Shown: positions 21,133-32,356 of the stretch, piece by piece | How the letters are laid out: every line of letters starts with the position of its first letter | Position numbering within the stretch: the stretch's first letter is position 1 | From: Adiantum capillus-veneris | Lineage: Eukaryota; Streptophyta; Polypodiopsida; Polypodiales; Pteridaceae | NCBI GenBank assembly: GCA_014529385.2 | Contig: CM043959.1 | Location: 86,773,529-86,837,528 of the forward strand | Length of the DNA: 64,000 bases | Reading direction: 5' to 3' | Program-made: the position numbers and the translations under genes | The notes under the pieces: generated by a model | Told to the model about the DNA's origin: nothing | Databases searched by the model: none | What the model saw: the letters and a program-made list of their open reading frames with translations, nothing else

Positions 21133-22065
21133 TTAGCACTGTTGTAGGCAAACTCGAGAAAAGGTAAGTATTCTTTCCCAGTCTGACTGTTTTTTGCTGA
21201 CGTATGCTCTTACCATATCCTCTAGCACCTGGTTAACTCGTTCTGTCTTACCATCTGTTTTTGGATGATCAGTTGTACTAAGATTCAGTTGTGTACCCAA
21301 TCGTTTAAACACCGCTCTCCAAAAGTGGGTATTAAACTTGGGATCACGGTCACTGACAATGTTAGTTGGCAAACCATATAGTTTGTATAGATTGCCCACA
21401 AATAACTTGGCTAGTTCTGGTGTCTTAACCGTTGATTTGGTCGGAATAAACTTACATAGTTTAGTCAACCTATCTATGACCACCCATACCGAGTCATGAC
21501 CTCGTACAGTGGTTGGTAAACCCACAATAAAATAAATAGAGATTCTTTTCCATTTTCCATTGGGAATCTCCAAAAGATGTAAGAGTCGTCCTGCTTTCAG
21601 GCGCTCTACTTTGTTAACTTGACATTTTTGGCAATGCAAGACATAAGCTTGAACAAAGCCATGTATACCTGGCCAGTAAAATTGTTGTCGTACGAGAGCA
21701 TAAGCTTTTCTAATCCCCGCATGCCCTGCACTTGTACTATCATGACATTCATAAAGAATTTGACGCCGAATGTCTGTGTCCATCGGTACACAAACTCTCC
21801 CCTTATGGAGTAGGTACCCATTATCGATGGTGAAGTGCTTACATCGCTGTAGTTCATCACTTGATAAAGGAGAACTAAGTGTGGAGGTTAACTGTACACT
21901 ATCGTCGTTGGAGTGAGAAGGATCCCTCTTTTGAACATGGCTCCACACTTTGGAATATGCGTCATCATGCTCATATTTGCCTTTGAGAGAATCTAAAAAT
22001 TCACTACGAAGTTCCGTGAACAAGAGCGAATTGATCTCTAGCATGTGACTTAGAGCGTCCGCCAC
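21133..22065 (-). pseudogene. G3 integrase, first catalytic Asp replaced by Tyr
   Basis: A 310-codon open frame. The zinc-binding domain is YECHDSTSAGHAGIRKAY with CQKCQ. The core starts ISIYFIVGLPTTVRGHDS, where the family has (M)DF: the first catalytic Asp is Tyr (TAT). The second Asp (NIVSDRDPKFNTHFW) and the Glu (HPKTDGKTERVNQVLEDM) are present. WERILTFSRVCLQQC at the end is frameshifted relative to the usual EFAYN. An enzyme with this change could not catalyse strand transfer even if expressed. Confidence 0.88.
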
Positions 22066-22899
22066 TACATTGTACCAGCCTTTGCGATACCTTAGTTTGG
22101 CATCATATTCCTAAAGAATCTCGGCCCACCTGGCTTTTTGACCCTTCAAATCCGTTTGTTGTGTAAACCATTTGATGCTTTCATGGTCAAACACAATCTC
22201 AAATTGAGCACCATACAGATAATGCTGCCATGTTTTTAAGGCAAACACTATTGCATAGAGTTCGCGTTCGTAAGCAGAGTAGTTCTGCTGAGCTGCATCA
22301 AGCTTCTTCCTTTCAAATGCAATCGCCCGTCCGTCTTGTAACAGGACTGCTCCAATAGCACGGTCACTGGCATCCGTTTCCAAAACGAATGGTTTCAAAG
22401 GATCTACAATAGCCAGTATAGGAGCTGTAGCTAATGCATCCTTGAGCATATCGAAACTGTGTTGTTGAGCGGATCCCCACTGAAAAGATTTGCCTTTGCC
22501 TTTTAGTTGATCCGTCATGGGAACAACAATTTGAGCATAGTTTTTAACGAACCTTCGGTAAAAACCTGCAAATCCTTTAAAAATCTGTAATCCTTCCAGA
22601 TTTTTAGGAGAAGGCCATTTCCGGATGGTATCCACTTTGGATTGATCCATATATAGCTCTAAATAATGAATTTCGTCTTTTAAAAAATCACATTTAGATT
22701 CCTTGGCATATAATTTGTTTGTGCGTAACAACTCAAACACCTGTCTGAAATGTTGTAAGTGTTCTTCTTCAGAAGCACTATAGACTAGGATGTCATTGAG
22801 GAAAACAATGACAAATTTGCCCAAATATGGCTTCAAGACACTATCCATAAGTGTCATCAATGTTGCGGGCGCATTGGTTAACCCAAAGGGCATCACCAA
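22066..22899 (-). pseudogene. G3 RT C-terminal half and RNase H, catalytic FLDD changed to FLND
   Basis: A 262-codon frame from [20 protein letters not shown]. The catalytic box reads VIVFLNDILVYSA, so the first Asp of the YXDD-type pair is Asn (AAT). The thumb follows (KNLEGLQIFKGFAGFYRRFV), then RNase H: PFVLETDASDRAIGAVLLQD, YERELYAIVFALKTWQHYLY and FEIVFDHESIKWF. It stops at 22111; beyond the stop EYDAKLRYRKG continues. Loss of the Asp would abolish polymerisation; RNase H residues appear intact. Confidence 0.88.
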
Positions 22900-23600
22900 G
22901 AACTCGTAGTGTCCAAACCGTGTTCGGAATGCAGTTTTGGGTATATCGGCAAGTCGAATGCGGACTTGGTGATATTCGATCGCAAGTCTATTTTCGTAAA
23001 AATGCGAGCATGAGTGAGCTTGTCAAACAACTCATCTACTCTAGGCAATGGGTATTTGTTCTTAACTGTAATCGCATTTAAGCCACGGTAGTCTATGCAC
23101 ATGCGCATACTGCCGTCTTTTTTTCTCACTAAGAGGATAGGCAAAGCCCATGGCGAAGAACTGGGTTGTATAAACCCTCTGCTAACGTAGTCAGCAAGCT
23201 AACGTTCCACCTTAGCAGCTTCTGAATAACTCATACGGTAAGGTGGTTTACTAACAGGTTTACAGCCTACAGCCATGTCAATGCTATGTTGTACTAATCG
23301 TGTCGGCGGTAATCCTAATGGCAAATCATTAGGAAATACATCTTGAAATTCCTTTAATAATTTTTGTAATTGACTAGCAACGTTTGCTTGTTTAGAATTA
23401 GCAATTGGTGGAATAGAAGAGAGAGAAGCATGCGGCGTTGAAGAATGTCCAATAGACTCAATGTTAGAAAGAAAATGAGATAGTGAGTAACATAAGAAAA
23501 CCTGATCTATTTCATTATCAGAAACGAGCTGCATAAGCTCAGTGGTACAAATCAGTGATGAAGGTATATCTTGTTCTCCTAACAACAACACATGTGCGCC
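22893..23600 (-). pseudogene. G3 RT N-terminal half
   Basis: Frame 23591-23199 runs LQKLLKEFQDVFPNDLPLGL to SIDMAVGCKPVSKPPYRMSY and stops at 23199. After the stop, frame 23144-22893 gives [40 protein letters not shown] and [12 protein letters not shown], where the first RT Asp (KIDL) is present. A frameshift near 22960 breaks the link to the second half. Confidence 0.85.
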
Positions 23601-23606
23601 ATGGGA

Positions 23607-24929
23607 TTAAAACATCAAGTTGTTGTGCTCATAGCTACGCTTCAGTGATGGCCCTAGGCTATGCAACCACTCACTACCAAGAACCACATCAGCCCTTTCC
23701 ATGTTCATAACCTGAAAATCCAAACATGTGGAGTACCCTTGTACTTCCAATGGAACAGCTCGGCATTGAGTATCCCAGATTTCAGTATCATGTCCATTCA
23801 TCATTGCTACCTTGTAGCGGTGGGTACTCGGAGTTTGAAGCAATTTGAGTTTTTTCACCAATCCGTAATTGATGAAATTGTGAGTAGCACCGTCATCTAC
23901 CAGGATGCACACCTTGTGCCCTTGCAAATGTATGTGCATACTTACTAACTCATGTGATCCAAAGGTTGGTTGCCACATGGAAGCTGTGAGACAGCATTCA
24001 TGCACCACCTCAGTGTGTGTTACTTCCACTGTAGAGAATCGTGAGGAAGACTCAAGAGGCAGCAACTGCACCGTGTGCACTGCTTTCTCCTTGCCCTGAG
24101 CAGTAGATTTCCCCTTGGGACAATCCTTTTTGCCATGAACTCTTCCTAAACATTGAAAACATAATTTTTCGTTCTTGGCTTTATCAAAGTCCTCGAGAGA
24201 GAGAGGACCCCTGGACCCCTTGGGTTTTTTAGATGCATCTGAATTGGCAACTATAAATTTTCTTTTATTGTGCCCATAATGAGTGCATGTATTACCATGT
24301 ATATTAGCAGGTACGTGACTATTATGTGTTTTCTTTTCATCTAGATCATCATGAATATGTGCTTTCACTATGGCTTCCTCAAGTGTTTTATGGTCTTGGG
24401 TCTTGACATACTTCTTAAGCTCGGGTGTCAGACCTCGTATGAATCCCCGTACTTGTTGAAAGGTATCTAAGCCTTCCAACTTGAGGATAACATCCCGATA
24501 GTGAGAGATATATTGAAGTAGTGATGGGTATTGGCGCATGGAACATGTGTCCCAAGCTATCCAATTCCGATTGGCCTCGTTTTTAGGCAAAAATTCCTTG
24601 CTAAACATTGCTTCAAAAGCTACCCAACTCTATGGTATGATATTCTTCTCCTTGAGAGACATTCACCATTTGTAGGCCTTGCCTTCCAGAGTTAAGCTTG
24701 TTTGCAGAGCTCTGATTGCGTATGGAGTACGCCGTAAGGTGTGAAGTCCATCTCACTTGCTGAGAAAGATATTCACTGCATCCTTATTGTGGTTTCGGTC
24801 TTCTCCCTTAAAAATCGATGGTTTGGTGTTTTTCAACAATTCATCCACCTCTTTTGCAGTGAGAGTCTGCAACGTATCAGCATGTGGGGCTTGCCCTAGA
24901 TTAGAAGTGCCCTGCCCTTGTGTAGCAAC
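23607..24929 (-). pseudogene. G3 gag C-terminal part and protease
   Basis: Left of the nested copia, gag resumes as LLKNTKPSIFKGEDRNHNKD in a frame that stops at 24753. Frame 24608-23607 (333 codons) then has capsid text SLLQYISHYRDVILKLEGLD, the zinc knuckle CFQCLGRVHGKKDC (CX2CX4HX4C), and the protease site VCILVDDGATHNFINYGL, where the usual DSG is DDG. It ends with MERADVVLGSEWLHSLGPSL, the second protease signature. The stop at 23607 separates it from RT. Confidence 0.85.
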
Positions 24930-25121
24930 TGAAGGAGTACGAGCGGAAGTGTGACGCGAGAGAGAGTGCGAGAAGAAGAGCACGACGATATGGTGAACTC
25001 GCTCTACTGTAATGTGTAGAGCATAGTGAGTTCTTATTAGGTTTTTACAAAAGAATATGTGTACATACCTGGCGGCCTGCCCACTTACCTGGGCGACCAC
25101 ATTGGGCTTTATACCCCAACA
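24930..25121 (-). repeat. C3 3' LTR
   Basis: 192 bp, TGAAGGAGTACGAGCG...ATACCCCAACA; partner at 30288-30479. Confidence 0.95.
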
Positions 25122-25210
25122 ACCTCCCACTTAAAGTCCAATGTGGTACTTTAAGTGTGAGAGAAGCTACTATACAAGCTAATATACAAGAGATGTAGAG
25201 AAGTGATGTA

Positions 25211-27520
25211 CTATCCTACACCTAACTGCTTGCAAAAATGCGCAAAGCTCTCTGAGGGAAGTCCTTTTGTAAGTAGATCAGCAGGATTTTCTGTGGTGTG
25301 AACTTTGACAAGCTGAAGTTGCTTATCCTCGAGCATTTCCCTGATGAAATGATACTTCACATCCACATGCTTTGTCTTTGAGTGATAAACTGGATTGCGA
25401 GCCAATTGTATAGCACTTTGACTATCACAATATAACACAGGCATATCTTCTTTGATTCCCAAATCTGTTACTAGTCGATTAAGACAAATTGATTCTTTGC
25501 ATGCCTCTGATGCTGCAACATATTCAGCCTCTGTAGTAGACTGAGTAACACAATCTTGTAATCTAGAACGCCATGATACTGCTCCACCAGCCAATGTAAA
25601 GACATACCCTGACGTAGACCTTCGGTTGTCTAAGTCACCTGCATAATCTGAGTCTGTAAAACCCTTTACACTTAGCTCCTGACTCCCATAGCATATACAC
25701 ATACTCTTTGTAGCTTTCAGGTATCTCAATATTCCTTTCACTGCCTTCGAATGTTTCTTGCCTGGGTTTGACATGTATCGACTTACTACTCCCACTGCAA
25801 ATGCAATTTCTGGGTGAGTAGCAATCATTGCATACATCAAACTACCCAATGCGGACGCATATGGAATCTTATCCATTTCAGCCTGTTCTTCCTCAGACAC
25901 AGGACAATCTTGTTTGCTCAGTTTCACATATGGTGGCAATGGAACACTCAGTGCCTTTCCCTTCTCCATATTGAAACGTTGCAAAACCTTGTCAATATAC
26001 TCTGTTTGAGATAACCAAATCAACTTCTTTGATCTGTCTCTCTCAATGCGCATACCAAGTATATGACTTGCCTCACCCATGTCTTTCATGTCAAACGATT
26101 TTGCCATCTTTGACTTCAAAGCTGAAATTTCTTCCAAGTGCTTGCCAGCAATCAACATGTCATCCACATACAAAATAAGGATCGGCCAACTACCATCCTT
26201 AGCCTTCTTTGTATATAGACAGTGATTGAACTCACTACGTTTGTAGCCTTGAGAAAGCATAAACTTGTGGAATTTATGGTACCATGCCCTCGGTGATTGT
26301 TTTAAGCCATAAAGACTCTTTAACAACTGGCATACCCAATCTTCCTTGCCTTTCTCAACAAACCCTTCTGGCTGCTGCATGTAAATTTCCACATCTAAAT
26401 CACCATGCAAGAACGCTGTCTTGACATCCATTTGGTGCAACACCAAATCTAATATGGCAACCAATGCAAGAAAGCATCTCAATGTAGTCATCTTGACCAC
26501 CGGAGAGAAGACTTCATCAAAGTCAATGCCTTGTTCTTGCTTAAAGCCCTTGGCAACAAGCCTTGCTTTGTACTTTGGCTGACTATCATGAGCAGTGATC
26601 TTATACCTGTAAACCCATTTACAAGGTAGAGACTTTTTGCCCTGTGGTAATTTAACTAGCTTCCATGTCTTGTTTTTATGTAGAGCTGTCATCTCTGACT
26701 GCATGGCCAACTGCCAATTCCCGGAGTCCTTCATTTGCACTGCTGCCTTGTAACATGAAGGCTCATTGCAATCAGTCAACATGACATAGTTCATAGATGG
26801 AACAAACCTATCAGGCGGTCGCGTGACACGTCCAGATCTACGCACAATAGGTGGCTCAGGCTCAGCCACAACCTGTGGTTCCACTCTATCCTGTCCTTGC
26901 TCCTCTTGAGCCCTGACATTTTGTCTTGCACGTGCAGGTCCATCTTCTTGGAAGACAACTCTTCTAATCTCCTCAACCCTCTCTAGTTTAGAATGATATT
27001 TGGATTCATTAAAGTGAACATCATTGCTGCGGACAACCTTTCTGGATTCGGGATCCCAAAGTCTGTACCCCATCTCACCAGAATTACCATAGCCTAGAAA
27101 GATGCACTTTCTACTCTTTGGCTCAAGTTTGTTCCTAAATTCCTTTGGAACGTGAGTATATGCCTCACAGCCAAAGACTCTGAGATGCTTGTATGAGGGC
27201 ATTTTGCCTGACCATACCATCTCTGGCACTGAATCCTTCTGCAAAACCTTGCTAGGAGATCTATTTACAAGATGAACAGCTGTTGATACAGCTTCAACCC
27301 AAAACCCATTTGGCAGCTGTGCATTAGACAACATACTTCTGACCTTCTCTTGTATGGTCCTATTCATCCTCTCAGCAACACCATTTTGAGGAGGATTGTA
27401 AGGAGCAGTAAGTTCACGTTTTATACCTTTTGACTCACAAAAGTCCTGAAAGGCCTTTGAAACATACTCTCCACCATTGTCAGTGCGTAAGCATTTAAGC
27501 TTCTTGCACTCTGATTCTCC
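25211..27520 (-). pseudogene. C3 integrase end, reverse transcriptase and RNase H
   Basis: A 718-codon frame from 27367, open upstream to about 27515. Upstream of the first Met it encodes LRTDNGGEYVSKAFQDF and NGVAERMNRTIQEKVRSM, the second Asp and Glu of integrase. RT: KARLVAKGFKQEQGIDFDEV, HQMDVKTAFLHGDL (first Asp) and ILILYVDDMLIAGKHL (YVDD, near residue 390). RNase H: GFTDSDYAGDLDNRRSTSGY, STTEAEYVAASEACKE and VLYCDSQSAIQLARNP. It ends NPADLLTKGLPSESFAHFCK at the expected place. No lesion is visible in RT or RNase H. Confidence 0.94.
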
Positions 27521-29190
27521 ACAAGTGTCACAAACGTTTTGAAAACACTAAACGCTTCATCCTTGTGCTTGAGAAAGTAAACCCATACTTTCCTCGAGTA
27601 ATCATCTATAAATGTCATAAAGTAAGAAGCTCCCCCTAGAGATAGGTTAGGCATAGGTCCACACAAATCACTATGAACAAGTGCCAACTGTGTATCTCTT
27701 CTACTGCTTTTATGCTTATGTGGCTGCTGTGTTTGCTTACCATACAGACAATGTTCACAGAATTCAAAATCATTAAATGAAAAGCCAGGCAAATAACCAG
27801 AACGAGACAAGATTTCCATTCCCTTCTTGGACATATGTCCTAACCGGCTATGCCACAAAGAAACGTTCGGCTGCTCGGTTACATTGATTACATTTTTAGA
27901 GACATTTGATACATAAATCATGTAAAGTCCTCCAGACTTTACTCCATGTGCTACTGTCATAGAACCCTTGGATATCTTCCACATGTTCTGTCCAAAAGTG
28001 GTGATGTAGCCAGCATCATCAAGTAAACCTGTGCTGATCAAGCTCTTTGTAATTGCGGGAACATGTCTCACATTCTTCAGCGTGAAAGAAGAGCCATTCT
28101 GAAACTTCAATTGAACATCTCCAACACCTAAGATCTCACATGTCTGCCCATTGCCTAGCCGAACATGATCTTTAGTGGTCACATAAGAGGTAAACCACTC
28201 CTTGTTTGGAGACACATGAAGTGATGCCTCTGGGTCTATAATCCAGTCACTCAGTGCATTTCCATCAGATGCTGTAAGAAGAGCTGAGTCCATTGTATTC
28301 TTCAAGAAGTAGATGTCTCCTGACACTAGACTGTCATCCTCTGCAACAGTGTTTGTCACATTTATTTCTTGAATCTTCACTGAGGACTTGTTCTTCTCAC
28401 CATGGTCTTCAGCTTTCTCTTTGCCTTTTTCTGCTTTCCATTCTCCGCAGTCTCTTTTCATGTGACCCTTCTTGCCACAATGGTAGCATTCTATGTCACT
28501 CTTGCCTTTAGCATTGCGGGACTTGCTACGAGACTGATTCCTCTTTCCACCTTTGTACTTTTCTTTGGTCCTTCCCCTGACAACTAAGGCTGTTCCTTTG
28601 CCTTTGTCCATTGTCTTTCTATTGGTTTCTTCAGTGAGCAGACTTCCTTCTACACCTGCTATGTTCAAACCATCTGGAGGTGCAGAATTACTCAAAGCTG
28701 TGCGAAAAGTGTCCCAACTTTTCGGCAATGTGATCAACAGGAACATAGCTCTAACAGGTTCATCAAACTTGACACCTTGAGCTGACAACTGACTATAGAT
28801 TGTGTTGAATTCATTCAGATGATTGGACATAGGTGTCCCTTCTTTCATCTTCAAGTCAACAAGCTTCTTAAGCCAGTATACCTGTGAAGCTGCACTCTGC
28901 TTCTCATAAAGATCACTTAGCTTTAACCATGCTTGATAAGCCGACATCTCGTCTGCTACATTGAAGTAAACGCTTTCTGCCAAAGTCAGCATAATGGTAG
29001 AAAGTGCCAATTCATCCATTTCGCTCCATTCATCTTCGTCCATATCTTCTGGTTTTATCCCCTTGAGCTTTATAGGTTTTATCTGCTTCTTTTGTACCAA
29101 CACATGCCAAATCTGTTGCTTCCACAATGGTAAATTGGTTCCATCCAGCTTCTTGATATTGTAAAGAGCAGTGTCCTGTGATCCAGCCAT
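27421..29190 (-). pseudogene. C3 gag, protease and integrase core (protease DSG lost)
   Basis: A 589-codon frame starting at the ATG at 29190 (MAGSQDTALYNIKKLDGTNL). The capsid is typical (LDGTNLPLWKQQIWHVL, DLYEKQSAASQVYWLKKL). The zinc knuckle is CYHCGKKGHMKRDC. Protease reads SDWIIDPEASLHVSPNKEWF: the active-site Asp-Ser-Gly is Asp-Pro-Glu. The pre-integrase motif is LWHSRLGHMSKKGMEIL...CEHCLYGK, and the integrase core begins ALVHSDLCGPMPNLSLGGAS. A frameshift near 27520 diverts the frame before the second Asp. With an inactive protease the polyprotein could not mature, so mobility would need help in trans. Confidence 0.93.
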
Positions 29191-30273
29191 AGCTACGATT
29201 CACAATAGTTTACTTTCCTGGGAAAAATTCGGCAGAGTTTCCCCTGTAAACTGACCTCTGAACCAATATCAACCTGTCAAATGAACCAAGAAAGCTTCAG
29301 ATTCTGGAGAAATTTTGGCAGAGTCTCCTTTGTAAAATGGCTCTGGTGTACTCAAAAACAGACCAAAAACAACTCAAAAAACCACTCCTCTTTGACACTG
29401 TAAGCTGCGGGTAAATCTGTCCTGCACCTGTACTGTCTCTGACTGTCCTGTCACTGTCCTGTAAGCATAGACTGCGACAATGCCTCAACGGCAGTAAAGC
29501 AAAGATGCAATCCCAACTGTCTAACTCACAGTCAATACATCCTAGCTGCCTATCTAAGGGTGCTCGAGGGATCGCTCCAAGACCTGTATCACCGAAAGGA
29601 TCTCAACATTCGAGAATCCCCCAGCTCAATAAAACCTCACTCGACCCTCAACAAAGGCTGCAGTAAATCTGACAGTACATAGACTTCCCACAAAGTCATA
29701 CATCCACAAATTTCCCACTGTATGATGTAACCGCTGCGGCGGTTGTTTGCTGCGTGACTCACAGCCAGCAAACCCTCAACATACATACATCATCTCTGAC
29801 AATACATCCCATGTGGAAGTACCTGCAATGTCAGGATGAAATTTGAAATATCAAGCAGCAAACACAAGCTACCTGATAAACTAGTGGATGTCGCCTACAG
29901 TCTGTGTGTAGATGCACCCGTGTCGTATGTGACACGCCTCCAAGAACTGTGAGCCGTCCTTCGATGTGTAGACAACCACAAATCAGCACTCTGGGAGTGT
30001 CGATATCCTCAGCACCTACAGTTGTAGGCCGAAAACCCCAAATTTGCAGAGTCGGATCTGCACCTGTCGAGACCACGTAGTCGAAAATGGCCTGCGCAGA
30101 CCTTTGTCGAAGCCGAACGGTGGCCAAGATGACCTCAGAATGAAATTCTGAGCACACCACACCCTACGGGCTCTCCCACAAGATTTGGGGCCGTGTCTTT
30201 GCCTATCGAATTTCACTCCAATCTGAGCTGGTGACTCTAGCCTCCTGCAGTGCTGCCTCGAGCCTCGATCTGA
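29191..30273 (-). other. C3 leader
   Basis: About 1.08 kb between primer-binding site and gag. Two related blocks carry the motif GGCAGAGT followed by TTTCCCCTGTAAA (29230) or CTCCTTTGTAAAA (29312). A 109-codon minus frame at 30160-29831 has no recognised domain. Likely non-coding RNA leader with packaging functions. Confidence 0.6.
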
Positions 30274-30287
30274 GCTCTGATACCAGT

Positions 30288-30479
30288 TGAAGGAGTACGA
30301 GCGGAAGTGCGACGCGAGAGAGAGTGCGAGAAGAAGAGCACGACGATATGGTGAACTCGCTCTACTGTAATGTGTAGAGCATAGTGAGTTCTTATTAGGT
30401 TTTTACAAAAGAATATGTGTACATACCTGGCGGCCCGCCCACTTACCTGGGCGACCACATTGGGATTTATACCCCAACA
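30288..30479 (-). repeat. C3 5' LTR
   Basis: 192 bp, near-identical to 24930-25121. Confidence 0.95.
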
Positions 30480-30762
30480 ACAACGTGCATGTGTGTGTCA
30501 GCAGGATTCTTGGACTGCTGATGCATTAATTGAATTACTAATGTGGATGGTTTAGTAACATTTTCATTTAAAGATTTATAATTTTCATCCATGATTGTCA
30601 TGCGTGTCTGAAGTGCACGAAATTATCGAGCAATTCGTAAGTATCTTCACTTGCCGTAGCGTCGCGGGTACTCTCCTTGAGAGGATCCGGCCACGGGCCA
30701 TCATTGGCAGGATCAGGCATACTTTGCTCAAAATCGAATGTCATATTGATATCCGAATCCAT
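30480..30762 (-). pseudogene. G3 gag N-terminal part
   Basis: Start codon at 30762 (MDSDINMTFDFEQSMPDPAN), continuing to NFVHFRHA, where a TGA ends the frame. In another frame it continues MTIMDENYKSLNENVTKPST and QQSKNPADTHMHV up to the C3 insertion at 30479. Reading picks up left of C3 at 24929. I do not recognise a specific motif in this N-terminal part; assignment rests on position after the leader and before capsid text. Confidence 0.65.
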
Positions 30763-31543
30763 GGCGACACAGTGCGGTGCAAGGAGTAATCAAAAAAATT
30801 ACCTGATATTGAGAGCACTCGCAAAGTATGATGAGCCTTGCTAATTCCGTCAAAATCAAGAGTATCCCGGTGGAGAGTGATTCAAATTGTCCGCCGTATA
30901 TGGAATTCCACAAGTTCTTGATAGCCGAATCAATTAGACTTGAAAGCGGTAACTGATTTTACCAAAAAATTGTACTTGAACTTCGTCGAATTGGTGTTCT
31001 TGAAATCTCTGAGTTTCTGCGTAATACGCAAAAAATTTGTGTCGAAATTTGTGTCGGCTTCATCGATGCTATGCCGCACCTTCCGGCCTTGCCGAACCCA
31101 CACGTGGAGTAGGGGGGTGGGGTACCCCACTGTGGGTACCACCCCTTATGTTTTAAGTTTTGTGTATGGCCACTAACCCCTATGGGGGTTGGGTGCCCTC
31201 AAGTGGGAAAAAAGACGTATACAGTCGGCTATGGCCACTTAATGCAGCGCGCAGGTAGTTGCCATCGCCATGGAGCTCAAGGCGTTGAGGTAGGGGCTCC
31301 GACCCAGTGATGTGAAGTCCCACCTTGCTCGGTGTGCAGCCGTAGAGCCCGCAAACGACGCGTTTTGTGCAAGTCTGCCCCGACGGCTCCTCTGTGGAAG
31401 GGGGGTTTCCCACGGCGCTTTCCTTGTCGTCCTCCTCACAGGAGGGATGCTCCATGCCCCCTTGACACCTACATGCACCAAAGCATGCACAATTGTGTGG
31501 CTCCCCTCCTCCACGGCTGTGCCTTTCCCAAAAAAGGAACCTT
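30763..31543 (-). other. G3 leader with GC-rich hairpin
   Basis: About 780 bp between primer-binding site and gag. At 31113-31145 the plus strand contains GGGGTGGGGTACCCC then, after a short loop, GGGTACCACCCC, a strong imperfect hairpin that could serve in RNA dimerisation or packaging (inference). Several overlapping frames at 31180-31616 are open on both strands, as expected from GC-rich sequence, and none has a recognised domain. Confidence 0.6.
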
Positions 31544-31556
31544 GCTCTGATGCCAA

Positions 31557-31709
31557 TGTAAGACAAGGGGAACTAGAACCTGAGAGTCCACCACCCAACC
31601 ACCCAGTATATAGCATAGCCCATGGCCCTTTGCCCTAGTCGGACTCCCTTTCCACACTGCCTAGCCCGGCCCTGCCCTTGTCTAGTCCGGCCTTGCCGGT
31701 GTCCTGACA
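31557..31709 (-). repeat. G3 5' LTR
   Basis: 153 bp with TATATAG near 31606; partner of 20313-20465. Confidence 0.93.
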
Positions 31710-32356
31710 AATAGCACACCATAGAAGAAGCTTGTTTATCCCTTCTCCAAGAGACTTAAAGTGCTGATATTCTTCTTCAAACAAGCTCCTCTCTACTTAG
31801 AGTCATGTCATCGTGAGTGATGTTGCATATTTTATTATTTTATGGCCTTTTTGGTCGCAAAAAGCCCAAACAACCTGGAAAAAATCCCTAAATTGTAGAA
31901 AATTTCCCTTGAGCTTAATTTACATGATGAAACCCATCTTTCCACTTGTCTTGACCTCTAGTCACATCATTGATGGTTACACATGCCAGCTGTTATTTTT
32001 GGACGGTGTTTATTCACATTGAGCATTCTCGACGAAGCAAAGGTGCCACCGTGATGCACTTGACATATGTACGTTTATAAACCAAAGTAAGTATGCTTTA
32101 TTGTGATAAAACACATGATAGTTCCATGTCCAAGGCCTCACCTCCCCGGCAAGGTATGTACACAAATGCTATTGTGTCAACCGTTCTCACACATATGACA
32201 TTATGTACATTGTAGTATTCAGTCCCACATATCAAAAGGCATTAAAAAGTGAGGTGAACATTCTAATGTCACATTGTAAACGTGCCATGGTATGACATCC
32301 ACCCACTCTAAACCTTCACATCCTCTAGAATGTGCCACAATAATCTTTGGTAAGCA
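31710..32356. other. Non-coding stretch right of G3
   Basis: No gene recognised. It probably holds the 3' untranslated remains of the gypsy relic G4, which reads leftward into it. Confidence 0.5.

Larger units (their letters stand above)
24930..30479 (-). mobile_element. C3: nearly intact Ty1/copia element nested in G3 gag
   Basis: 5550 bp. LTRs of 192 bp each (24930-25121 and 30288-30479) differ at only three positions by eye, making this the youngest insertion in the window. Flanking pentamers are gcaac and acaac (4 of 5). The primer-binding site (30274-30285) is perfect TGGTATCAGAGC; the polypurine tract is TTTAAGTGGGAGGT at 25122-25135. The coding region is one gag-pol frame with a single frameshift near 27520 and a changed protease active site. 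Domain order gag, protease, integrase, RT, RNase H is copia. Confidence 0.96.
20313..31709 (-). mobile_element. G3: Ty3/gypsy chromovirus-like element split by a nested copia
   Basis: Paired 153-bp LTRs at 20313-20465 and 31557-31709 are flanked by a perfect 5-bp TSD, aatag (20308-20312 and 31710-31714). Removing the 5.55-kb nested copia C3 leaves about 5.85 kb. The primer-binding site (31544-31555) is TGGCATCAGAGC, one mismatch from initiator tRNA. A polypurine tract TTAGGGGGGGAGTAA abuts the left LTR. Right to left: leader, gag (split), protease, RT, RNase H, integrase, chromodomain-like tail. The LTRs differ at about 8 of 153 positions by eye. Stops, frameshifts and altered catalytic residues inactivate it. 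Confidence 0.95.

Noticed and set aside
29831-30160. Upstream ORF in C3 leader as an extra gene
   Set aside because: No recognisable domain; leaders of this length often contain chance frames.
31180-31638. Overlapping 108-128-codon ORFs on both strands
   Set aside because: GC-rich G3 leader; both strands open and no domain recognised.
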